Positions 44,291 to 53,430 of a stretch of 64,000 bases of DNA are shown piece by piece. Position 1 is the stretch's first letter. Every line of letters starts with the position of its first letter. The notes under the pieces were generated by a model. That model saw only the letters and a list, made by a program, of their open reading frames with translations, did no database searches and had not been told where the DNA came from. Where the stretch lies: contig NZ_JACHYN010000007.1 in the NCBI RefSeq assembly GCF_014192915.1, positions 62,001-126,000 of the forward strand, written 5' to 3'. A program made the translations under genes and the position numbers. This stretch comes from Azospirillum sp. OGB3. GTDB lineage: Bacteria > Pseudomonadota > Alphaproteobacteria > Azospirillales > Azospirillaceae.

Positions 44291-45075
44291 GACCGCAGAG
44301 CCGTCGCCCGACTCCCTTTCTCTTCCTCTGGAACTGGCCGACTTCCGGCCCGGCAGCGTCTGGCTGGCGGGGGCCGGTCCCGGCGACCCTGGCCTGCTGA
44401 CCCTGCTGGCCCTGCAAGGTCTAAGGCAAGCCGACGTGATCGTCCACGACGCGCTGGTCGGTGAACGGATCATGGCGCTGGCGACGCCCTCGGCAAGGCT
44501 GGAGTTCGCGGGCAAACGCGGAGGCAAGCCCTCCGCCCACCAGGACGACATCACCAACCGCCTGATCGGGCTGGCGCGCGAGGGGCACCGCGTGCTGCGG
44601 CTGAAGGGCGGCGACCCCTTCGTCTTCGGGCGCGGCGGGGAGGAGGCGCAGGCCCTGGCCGAGCGGGGCATCCCCTTCCGAATCATCCCCGGTATCACCG
44701 CGGGCCTCGCCGGCCCGGCCTACGCCGGCATTCCGGCCACCCACCGTACGGCGAACCAGGCGGTGATCCTGGCGACCGGCCATTCCTGCGCCGGCGGGCC
44801 GGACTGGAAGGCGCTGGCCGCGACGGGCGCGCCGCTGATCCTCTACATGGCCTGGAAGGGCCTGCCCGGCATCGCGGCGGCATTGATGGAGGGCGGACGG
44901 CCCGCCGACACGCCGGTCGGCGTGGTGACCGACGCGACGACCGAGCGGCAGCGCGTGCTGGTGACCTCGCTCGGCACCTGCGTCGCGGATCTGGAGGCGA
45001 GCGGGATGGAGCCCCCGGCCATCATCGTGATCGGCGAGGTGGTGCGGCTGCGCCCCGTGCTCGACTGGCTGCCCA

Positions 45076-45095
<20 letters not shown>
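44289..45095 (+). CDS. cobA: Uroporphyrinogen-III C-methyltransferase CobA
   Basis: 268 residues. Strong methylase motifs: W-L-A-G-A-G-P-G-D-P-G-L-L-T-L, R-L-K-G-G-D-P-F-V-F-G-R-G-G-E-E, I-P-G-I-T-A-G-L and the C-terminal P-A-I-I-V-I-G-E-V-V. There is no siroheme-synthase (CysG) N-terminal part. It makes precorrin-2, the entry to the corrin branch. No convincing ribosome site precedes the ATG, and the ATG overlaps the opposing cbiD ATG by 2 bp. It overlaps cobB by 20 bp if cobB starts at 45076. Confidence 0.96.
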
Positions 45096-47090
<1,995 letters not shown>

Positions 47091-47099
47091 GAACCGCCG

Positions 47100-47813
47100 T
47101 CAGGCCCCGAAGCCGCCGTCGATGGTCTGGAACGAGCCGGTGATCATCGCGCCGTGCGGACCGGCGACGAAGGCGGTCAGTTCGGCGACCTCGCTGGCGT
47201 GGGCGTGGCGCTTGATCGCCATGAAGCCGTGCATGGCGGCGGCCATCGGGCCGTCGGCCGGATTCATGTCGCTGTGGGTCGGCCCCGGCTGGATGGCGTT
47301 GACGGTGATCCCGCGGTCCCCGAAGTCGCGCGCCAGACCGCGCACCATGCCCTGGACCGCCGCCTTGGTGAGCGCGTAGGCGGCACCGCCCGCGAAAGGC
47401 ATGCGGTCGCCGTTCACCGACCCGATGACGATGATGCGCCCCGGCCCGGTCATGTGGCGCGCCGCCTCGACCGCGGCGTGGTAGGGCCCGCGCACGTTGA
47501 TGTCGATCATGCGGTCAACCTCGTCGGGGTCGAAGGTCAGCGGATCACCGATCATCGCGACCCCGGCGTTGACGACCAGCACGTCCAGCGCGCCACGCCC
47601 GGCCACCGTGGCGATCACCGCGTCGCGGTCGGCGCTGTCGGTGCGGATCGCCTCGGACCCGGTCTCGGCGGCCAGCGCCGCGGCGGCCTCCGCCGAACCG
47701 GCGTAGGTGAAGGCGACCTGCCCGCCGCCTGCCGCGAAACGCTGGACGATGGCCTTGCCAATGCCCCGGCTGCCGCCCAGCACCAGGATGTTCTTGCCCG
47801 CGAAGTCGCTCAT
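47100..47813 (-). CDS. Short-chain dehydrogenase/reductase
   Basis: 237 residues of a classical SDR: cofactor loop G-G-S-R-G-I-G-K-A near residue 14, N-A-G-V near 80, catalytic Ser in V-I-G-S-V-N-G, and Y-A-L-T-K with the Tyr and Lys. The sequence Q-P-G-P-T-H-S-D-M-N-P after the active site resembles the FabG-like reductases controlled by TetR neighbours. It is divergent from a TetR gene, and a palindrome lies 22-33 bp upstream of its ATG. AAGGAACC precedes the start. Confidence 0.92.
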   Translation of the reverse strand: MSDFAGKNILVLGGSRGIGKAIVQRFAAGGGQVAFTYAGSAEAAAALAAETGSEAIRTDSADRDAVIATVAGRGALDVLVVNAGVAMIGDPLTFDPDEVDRMIDINVRGPYHAAVEAARHMTGPGRIIVIGSVNGDRMPFAGGAAYALTKAAVQGMVRGLARDFGDRGITVNAIQPGPTHSDMNPADGPMAAAMHGFMAIKRHAHASEVAELTAFVAGPHGAMITGSFQTIDGGFGA

Positions 47814-47834
47814 GATCGGTTCCTTGATTTAATG

Positions 47835-47846
47835 TAGTGACCGCTA
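47835..47846. promoter_or_regulatory. TetR operator, left site
   Basis: TAGTGACCGCTA, a near-palindrome that matches the second site at 47885 in 10 of 12 positions (combined form TAGYGRYCRCTA). It lies just upstream of the leftward SDR gene. Confidence 0.72.
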
Positions 47847-47884
47847 TATAAAATCAGCGAGGGGCATCGCGCAAGGATTTTTTA

Positions 47885-47896
47885 TAGTGGTCGCTA
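47885..47896. promoter_or_regulatory. TetR operator, right site, over the start codon
   Basis: TAGTGGTCGCTA, the partner of 47835, 50 bp (about five helical turns) away. It includes the GTG start codon of the TetR gene (47887), so bound repressor would block its own gene. Confidence 0.72.
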
Positions 47897-48486
47897 CAAA
47901 AAAATCGGAGCCGCGCGGACGGCGGCGTTCCTTCGATGTGGACGAGGCTGTGGAGACGGCGATGCGCCTGTTCCACGCCCGCGGCTACGACGCGGTCGGT
48001 GTGGCCGAACTGGGCGCCGAGCTGGGCATCAAGCCGCCGAGCTTCTACGCCGCTTTCGGCAGCAAGGCCGGGCTGTTCGAACGGACCTTGCGGCGCTACG
48101 CGGCGGGCGAGGCCAACGTCTTCGCGCGGGCGCTGGCGGCGGGCGGTGATGTGGCGACGGTGATCGGACGGACGCTGGCGCTCGCCGCCGAGCTTTATCC
48201 CGGCCAGGGCGGAACGGCGGGGTGTCTCGTGCTCGACGGGGCGCGCAACAGCGCCGACCCCGAGGCGCAGGCCCTGGCGGACGCGGCCAAGCGGGAGGGC
48301 CGCGCCGCGGTTCGCGACTTCATCGCCACCGAAGCGCCGGACCGCGCCGACGCGCTGGCCGATCTGGTGGTGGTCGCGATGATGGGGATGTCGGCCGCCG
48401 CCCGCGACGGCGCGGACCGGGAAAGGCTGGAGCGGGTGGCCGCCATGATGGACCGCGCCTTCCGCCGGGAGCTGGCGGGCGCCTGA
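47887..48486 (+). CDS. TetR-family regulator
   Basis: 199 residues from a GTG with AAGGA 9 bp upstream. The N-terminal HTH domain (about 14-62) has D-V-D-E-A-V-E-T-A-M-R-L-F, G-Y-D-A-V-G-V-A-E-L and G-I-K-P-P-S-F-Y-A-A-F-G-S-K. The C-terminal ligand domain has a single Cys in T-A-G-C-L-V-L-D, typical of the YxaF/LmrA-like group that regulates a neighbouring reductase. It probably represses itself and the divergent SDR gene through the twin sites at 47835 and 47885. The inducer is unknown, possibly an electrophile. Confidence 0.9.
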   Translation: MVATKKSEPRGRRRSFDVDEAVETAMRLFHARGYDAVGVAELGAELGIKPPSFYAAFGSKAGLFERTLRRYAAGEANVFARALAAGGDVATVIGRTLALAAELYPGQGGTAGCLVLDGARNSADPEAQALADAAKREGRAAVRDFIATEAPDRADALADLVVVAMMGMSAAARDGADRERLERVAAMMDRAFRRELAGA

Positions 48487-48612
48487 CCGGTTCCCCCTGC
48501 GGTGGATAGTGCAGGATTTTCGCCACGTCTTGGTCCTTACGGCTGACCGGCGGGCGGTGCAGGATCAGCGGCAGCCGGGAAACTCCCGCATCCCCATTGA
48601 GGACCAACCGCC

Positions 48613-49062
48613 ATGCCCCCGCGTCTCGACTACCACGCAACCGCCCCCGCCGGCATGAAGGCCCTCGCCGGCGCGCACGGCTACGTCAGCCAGTGCGGGC
48701 TTCCGGTCACGCTGATCGATCTCGTGTACCTGCGCGTTTCGCAAATCAACGGCTGCGCCTATTGCATCGACCTGCACAGCCGCGATCTGTTGAAGAACGG
48801 CGTCACCATCGACAAGCTGGTGCTGGTGCCGGTCTGGCACGAGGCCGAAGCGCTGTTCACCGACCGTGAGCGCGCCGCGCTGCGCTGGGCGGAGACGGTG
48901 ACGCAGGTGGCCAACACCGCCGTCCCGGATGCGGAGTTCCAGGCGGTGTCGGCCCAGTTCTCCGAGAAGGAGGTGGCCGACCTGACGATCGCCATCGGCC
49001 TGATGAACCTCTACAACCGCCTCGCCATCAGCTTCCGCACGGTTCCCGCCGCGGCCCGCTGA
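48613..49062 (+). CDS. AhpD-like carboxymuconolactone decarboxylase family protein
   Basis: 149 residues. The family motif is N-G-C-A-Y-C-I-D-L-H-S (C-x-x-C followed by His, about residues 48-55), followed by all-helical sequence. In AhpD this Cys pair and His act in peroxide reduction with an adaptor role; here peroxidatic alkylhydroperoxidase-type activity is likely but not proven. GAGGACC precedes the ATG by 9 bp. It lies 126 bp after the TetR gene on the same strand and converges on the MocR-type gene. Confidence 0.88.
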   Translation: MPPRLDYHATAPAGMKALAGAHGYVSQCGLPVTLIDLVYLRVSQINGCAYCIDLHSRDLLKNGVTIDKLVLVPVWHEAEALFTDRERAALRWAETVTQVANTAVPDAEFQAVSAQFSEKEVADLTIAIGLMNLYNRLAISFRTVPAAAR

Positions 49063-49091
49063 GCGCGGTCCGCCGGATCAGTCATGCCGGA

Positions 49092-50537
49092 TCAGCCGTG
49101 CCGCCTCACCAGCTCGGCCAACCGGCGGCAGTCGTCGGACAGGCGCCGTTCCTGAAGGTTGGTGATGCCCAGCAGCAGGCCCCGGGGGCGAGCGGCCTCC
49201 GGGCCATCGGCGTACCAGGGCGACAGCGGCACCGGAGCGAGGCCGTCCGCCTGCGCCGCCGCGGCGATGGCGATGTCGCGGCTGCCCGGTGGCAGGACCA
49301 GCCGGACCGACAGGCTCCCCGACGCCTCCACCGCCATTGGCGACTCCGCTCCCACAGCGTCACGCATGGCCGCCAGAAGCGCTTGCTGGCGGACGGCGTA
49401 GAGCCGCTTCATCCGGCGCAGGTGTCGGAAGTAATGCCCGCCCGCCATGAAGTCGGCCACCGCCCGCTGCATTGCCGCCGCCGGAGCCGGGGACAGGCAG
49501 GCGGCGGCCTCGCCGAACAGGCCGGCCAGCCCCGGCGGCACCATCAGGAAGCCGAGCCGCAGCGCCGGGGTGATCGTCTTGCTGAAGGTGCCGGCGTGCA
49601 GCACCCGCCCATCACGGTCGAGGGAGGCCAGCGCCGGAGCGGCCCGGCCCTTCAACTGCAGTTCGCTGAGATAATCGTCCTCGACGATCCATGCCCCGGC
49701 CCGCGACGCCCATTCCAGCAGGGCGAGGCGGCGCTGCAACGTCATGGTCACGCCGAGCGGCGCCTGCTGGCCGGGCGTCACCACGGCCAAGCCCGCCGAC
49801 GGCGCCCGTGCGAGTCCCGCATCCACGTCGATCCCGGCGGCGTCCGCCGGCACGGGCACCACGGTCAGGCCGGCGAGGTGAAGGGCGCGGCGGGTCAGGG
49901 GAAAGCCGGGCTCCTCCATCCAGGCGGTGGCGCCGTCGAGCCGCAAGGCCCGAATCACCAGCCCGAGCGCGCCGGAATAGCCTGCCGTGATGAAAATCTG
50001 CTCCGGCGTGCAGCGGATGCCTCGGGCGATGGCCAGCACGGCGGCGATCTCGCGCCGCAAATCCGGATGGCCGCGAGGATCGGGATAGCCGACCGGGGCC
50101 GCCGCCGCGGCCCGAGCGGCCCGCCCGACGATCCGGGACCACAGCGTGAAGGGGAAGGCGTCCTGCGCCGGCACGCCCATCTGGAAAGGCAGCGGCGCCC
50201 GCTCGACACTGGAGAACAGTTCCAGGATCGACGGGGCCTTGACCGGCCCGTCGGGGGACGGCCCCGCCATGGCCCCCTCGGCCACCCGCGTCCCCGCGGC
50301 GCCCAGGCCGACCGCAAGCTGTTCGTCAATCAGCCGCTCATAGGCGTCGCGCACCGTGCCGCGGGACACCCCGAGTTGCACAGCCAGATCCCGCCAGGAC
50401 GGCAACCGCGCCCCTCCGGCCAGCCGGCCATTGCGGATGGCGTCGCGCAAGGCGGCGTGGATCTGTGCGGACAGCGGAACCTTCGTGGTCCGGCTGAGGG
50501 CGATGTTCAGAGTTTCCGGCGGCGGCAGGGCGGGCAT
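49092..50537 (-). CDS. MocR/PdxR-type GntR-aminotransferase regulator
   Basis: 481 residues from the ATG at 50537. The winged-helix GntR domain (about 10-80) has P-L-S-A-Q-I-H-A-A-L-R-D-A-I, L-P-S-W-R-D-L-A and G-V-S-R-G-T-V-R-D-A-Y-E-R-L. A PLP-dependent aminotransferase-like domain follows, with the Schiff-base lysine in G-T-F-S-K-T-I-T-P-A-L-R-L-G. Such proteins bind PLP or an amino-acid adduct and regulate vitamin B6, GABA or taurine genes. The target is not visible here. It converges on the AhpD-like gene, and a separate small leftward unit lies upstream. Confidence 0.92.
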   Translation of the reverse strand: MPALPPPETLNIALSRTTKVPLSAQIHAALRDAIRNGRLAGGARLPSWRDLAVQLGVSRGTVRDAYERLIDEQLAVGLGAAGTRVAEGAMAGPSPDGPVKAPSILELFSSVERAPLPFQMGVPAQDAFPFTLWSRIVGRAARAAAAAPVGYPDPRGHPDLRREIAAVLAIARGIRCTPEQIFITAGYSGALGLVIRALRLDGATAWMEEPGFPLTRRALHLAGLTVVPVPADAAGIDVDAGLARAPSAGLAVVTPGQQAPLGVTMTLQRRLALLEWASRAGAWIVEDDYLSELQLKGRAAPALASLDRDGRVLHAGTFSKTITPALRLGFLMVPPGLAGLFGEAAACLSPAPAAAMQRAVADFMAGGHYFRHLRRMKRLYAVRQQALLAAMRDAVGAESPMAVEASGSLSVRLVLPPGSRDIAIAAAAQADGLAPVPLSPWYADGPEAARPRGLLLGITNLQERRLSDDCRRLAELVRRHG

Positions 50538-50631
50538 GGGCCGCAGGATAGCGCAACCCTGTCCGTCCGCAATCCAACGCAAGCCCCCCGGTTTCACGCC
50601 GGCTGGCCCCGGCGTCCGGCGCGTCGTGAAC

Positions 50632-50663
50632 GAAAAAAAGGCCGGAGCAATCGCTCCGGCCTT
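50632..50663 (-). terminator. Strong leftward Rho-independent terminator
   Basis: AAGGCCGGAGC/GCTCCGGCCTT, an 11-bp perfect stem with a 4-nt loop and a T7 tail on the leftward strand. There is no annotated leftward gene to its right, which is the reason to suspect a small RNA. Confidence 0.9.
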
Positions 50664-50695
50664 GAGTCTAGGGAGGAAACGCCCCGAGAATGGGC
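50632..50695 (-). ncRNA. Candidate small RNA with CCUCCC motif
   Basis: Read leftward: a putative -10 TATTCT (50707-50702), a start near 50695, a short GC hairpin (CGCC...GGCG), an unpaired TTTCCTCCCTAGACTC, and a perfect 11-bp terminator stem (AAGGCCGGAGC, 4-nt loop GATT) followed by seven T. An exposed CCUCCC can pair with ribosome-binding sites, as in several alphaproteobacterial sRNAs. It could alternatively be an attenuated leader of the MocR-type gene 95 bp further on. No expression evidence is available. Confidence 0.5.
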
Positions 50696-50725
50696 TGGCG
50701 GAGAATAGGAGCACCCCTTTCGAAC

Positions 50726-50736
50726 TGGTATTACCA
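50726..50736. promoter_or_regulatory. GntR/FadR-type operator, TGGT-N3-ACCA
   Basis: TGGTATTACCA is a perfect palindrome around one central base and matches the half-site rule TGGT-N3-ACCA known for FadR-subfamily repressors (PdhR, LldR, FadR). It overlaps the tentative -35 (TACCAG, leftward, 50730-50725) of the small-RNA promoter. Which protein binds it is unknown; the MocR-type neighbour belongs to a different GntR branch. Confidence 0.5.
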
Positions 50737-50904
50737 ATCAGGAATAGGTGCAGTGCAGCACCCGCATAGGCCAGGGTTGCCCTGTGAGCAACGGCGTCGC
50801 AGCTGAACTGACCACTTCTTCCGTTCGTGGGAGGTTTAAAAAACCCAAAACCTACCGTGGTATATTCCAGGGACTCACCCTCGCCTGCATGTGTGGAGAT
50901 AGTT

Positions 50905-51600
50905 ATGGGTCAGAGACTCGCGATTTTCGTAGCTTTTGTCTTAACATTGAGCGGCTGTGTTGCTATGACACCAGCCACCCCGGAGGTTTCCGTCAAGGAT
51001 TTCCCAGAAATTGGCAAGACCGTCACTCGCGAAGTCGGCGAAACAATCATTGATCAGGAAAATATTAAAGTCTTTCCTGCAGCCTATTTCAGCCATGATC
51101 TCAAATATGCCATGACTGCATTGTATGTCGGCTTCCGAAAAGATACCCCATATGTGGCAGATCAGATCATCAACGGCCAAAAAGCTTACTGTGGACAGGG
51201 ATTTATTTGCGGCGGGTTTAACAACGATTGCCAGGAAGGGCAGCCCGTCTGCTTTGTTAAGGGAAAATCATCGTCCCAAATTGATGTTCTGGGAAAATTT
51301 GGACTCGAAGCCATCAACATCAATCCGAACTTGATCCGGTATAGCCGCGCGGCCGCGTTCGACAGCGTTGGTTTCCGGCGCTACCTCGTCTACACCGGCA
51401 AGTCTGGGCCGGTAATTCATCTCGGATACAAGGAGCATACCAGCGAGCTCGACCGCCCGGCCTTTTCGCAGGATCTGAAATTCGATCTCTCAGAGAGTCG
51501 AGTCATCGGCTTCAAGGGAGCCCGATTTGAAATACTCTCAGCAACGAGCACCGAGATTACCTACAAGATGCTCACCGGCTTCGCGGACCGCACCGACTAA
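50905..51600 (+). CDS. AT-rich putative lipoprotein
   Basis: 231 residues from the ATG at 50905 (GGAGA 6 bp upstream). A short signal ends in the lipobox L-S-G-C at residues 15-18. The mature part has four further Cys in Y-C-G-Q-G-F-I-C and D-C-Q-E-G-Q-P-V-C, probably two disulfides, and a beta-rich C-terminal half. Codon use is far less GC-rich at third positions than in every neighbour (for example the stretch 51055-51180), so recent acquisition is likely. I do not recognise the family; no mobile-element genes are next to it. Confidence 0.75.
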   Translation: MGQRLAIFVAFVLTLSGCVAMTPATPEVSVKDFPEIGKTVTREVGETIIDQENIKVFPAAYFSHDLKYAMTALYVGFRKDTPYVADQIINGQKAYCGQGFICGGFNNDCQEGQPVCFVKGKSSSQIDVLGKFGLEAININPNLIRYSRAAAFDSVGFRRYLVYTGKSGPVIHLGYKEHTSELDRPAFSQDLKFDLSESRVIGFKGARFEILSATSTEITYKMLTGFADRTD

Positions 51601-51887
51601 TCCGCCCCGCGGCCGTGCAGGAGCATCCGCTCCCACAAGCCGCGTCCGCCATTTGAGAGCAGGCGCAAAGCCTGCTCGGGCAAGCTTTAGACTCGCCGAA
51701 GTCAATGGCCTTTCGGCATTTCCTCCGTCCTATGGTGTTCAGGTGCCGTCCCGTCGTGGAACGGGGCGATTTGTCATCCTCGGTACAGCTTCACCACCGA
51801 CGCGCGAACGCGCATAATCCGGCGCGGAACTGGGGGTGCGGCCCGCAGCGGAAACGGCCGTGCGGGCGCTGGATGGGGAACGACGGC

Positions 51888-53423
51888 ATGGGATTCGGCA
51901 GGGGCGTCTGGCTACGCCCGGTGGTCGCGCTGGTTCTCGGGATTCTAACCAGCGAGATTTCGGCCGGCGGACCTGCGTGGGCGGACCCCACCCGCTTCAC
52001 CATCCTCTACGCCCACAGCACGACCGAGTTGGAGGACGTGCAGGGACGCGGCGGCATCGCCCGGCTCGCCACGCTGGTCCGGCAGGAACGGGCAGCGGGC
52101 GGAACCGTGCTGGTACTGCACGGCGGGCAGGCGCTCGCCCCCTCCGTCCTGTCCTTCTACGACCAGGGCGCGCACGTCATCGACCTGCTGAACGGGGTCG
52201 GCATCGACGCCATGGCGGCGCTGAACCGGGAATTCCATCACGGTGACGACGTGCTGATGACCCGCGCCTTCGAAGCGAACTTCCCCATGGTCGTCTCCAA
52301 CGCGGTGGACCGCCAGACGGGCAAGCCGCTGGACGGGCTGGAGGACCGGGCGATGCTCAACGCCGGGCCGGTGCGCGTCGGGGTGCTGGCCGCGACGCCG
52401 GCGCGGACGGGGGAAATCACCCGCTCGCCGCGCACCGACTTCCTGCCGCCGGGTCCGGTGCTGGCCCAGAAGGCGAAGGACCTCCGCAACGCCGGCGCCG
52501 ATCTGGTGGTGGCGCTGACCGGCGATTCCGGCGGCACCCACCGCGAGGTGATCGCCTCCGGCGCCGCCGACATCGTGCTCTACCAGGACCGCGGGCGGGT
52601 GGTCGCCGTGGAATATGACGGCAAGACCCTGAACGCGACGGTGGAGCCGCAGGCCGCCTGGGCGCTGGCCCTGGACATCACCGCCGAAAAGGTGACCAAG
52701 GGCGGCGCCACGCGCACCGTGTGGAGCAGCGGCGTGCGCGCCATCGACACCGCCACCGTGGCGCCGGACCCGGCTCTCGACGCCCAGGCCAAGGCCTACC
52801 GCGCCCGGCTGGACAGCATGCTGGGCATGCAGGTGGGCCGGCTGGACACCCCCATCGACACGCGGCGCGAGGCGGTGCGCGCCGGCGAGAACGCCTTCGC
52901 CAACACCGTCGCCGATTCGCTGCGCGAGGCGCTGGAGGCCGACGTGGCGCTGATCAACGGTGGCTCCTTCCGCGGCGACCGGGCCTATGCGGCGGGCACG
53001 GTGTGGACGCGTCGGGACATCCAGACCGAGTTCCCCTTCCACGACACCGCCGTGCTGATCGAGATCACCGGGCAGCAGCTCCGCGACGCGCTGGAGTTCG
53101 GCTTCTCCGGGATCGAGCAGTTGCAGGGCCGCTTCCCGCATTTGTCCAACGCCCGCGTCACCGTCGACGCGTCCCGCCCGCCCGGCCAGCGGGTGGTGGC
53201 GCTGACGGTGGGCGGCAAACCGGTCGAACCAACATCCCGCTTCCGGCTGGCCACCGGCAGCTATCTGGCCAGCGGAGGCGACGGCTATGCGATGCTGGCC
53301 GCCGCCCCGCGGCTGGTGGACGATCGGGACGCCGATTTCGTCTCGACCATCCTGGCCGGCCGGATCGCCCGGACGGGCGGCTTCGCGCCGCAGCTGGACG
53401 GCCGCCTGACGGTCCGGCGGTAG
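51888..53423 (+). CDS. 5'-nucleotidase-family protein with lost metal site
   Basis: 511 residues from the ATG at 51888, with a signal peptide (about 1-29, A-W-A cut). It follows the plan of periplasmic UshA/5'-nucleotidases: metallophosphatase domain (about 30-270) and C-terminal nucleotide-binding domain (about 330-500). The C-terminal domain keeps I-N-G-G-S-F-R-G and R-R-D-I-Q-T-E-F-P-F. In the catalytic half, where active members have N-D-x-H, D-x-G-D, G-N-H-E-F and G-G-H-T-H, it reads A-H-S-T-T-E, L-H-G-G-Q, L-N-R-E-F-H and L-Y-Q-D-R-G. All metal ligands seem gone, so it is probably a binding protein, not an enzyme. It ends 7 bp before a sensor kinase gene. Confidence 0.88.
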   Translation: MGFGRGVWLRPVVALVLGILTSEISAGGPAWADPTRFTILYAHSTTELEDVQGRGGIARLATLVRQERAAGGTVLVLHGGQALAPSVLSFYDQGAHVIDLLNGVGIDAMAALNREFHHGDDVLMTRAFEANFPMVVSNAVDRQTGKPLDGLEDRAMLNAGPVRVGVLAATPARTGEITRSPRTDFLPPGPVLAQKAKDLRNAGADLVVALTGDSGGTHREVIASGAADIVLYQDRGRVVAVEYDGKTLNATVEPQAAWALALDITAEKVTKGGATRTVWSSGVRAIDTATVAPDPALDAQAKAYRARLDSMLGMQVGRLDTPIDTRREAVRAGENAFANTVADSLREALEADVALINGGSFRGDRAYAAGTVWTRRDIQTEFPFHDTAVLIEITGQQLRDALEFGFSGIEQLQGRFPHLSNARVTVDASRPPGQRVVALTVGGKPVEPTSRFRLATGSYLASGGDGYAMLAAAPRLVDDRDADFVSTILAGRIARTGGFAPQLDGRLTVRR

Positions 53424-53430
53424 CGCAAGA

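Larger units (their letters stand above)
50538..50904. other. Intergenic region of 367 bp with a candidate small RNA
   Basis: Between the leftward MocR-type gene and the rightward lipoprotein gene. It holds the terminator/sRNA unit at 50632-50695 and the TGGT-N3-ACCA palindrome at 50726. Around 50860 an AT-rich stretch with GGTATATTCC could be the -10 region of the lipoprotein gene. No further gene is seen. Confidence 0.6.
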
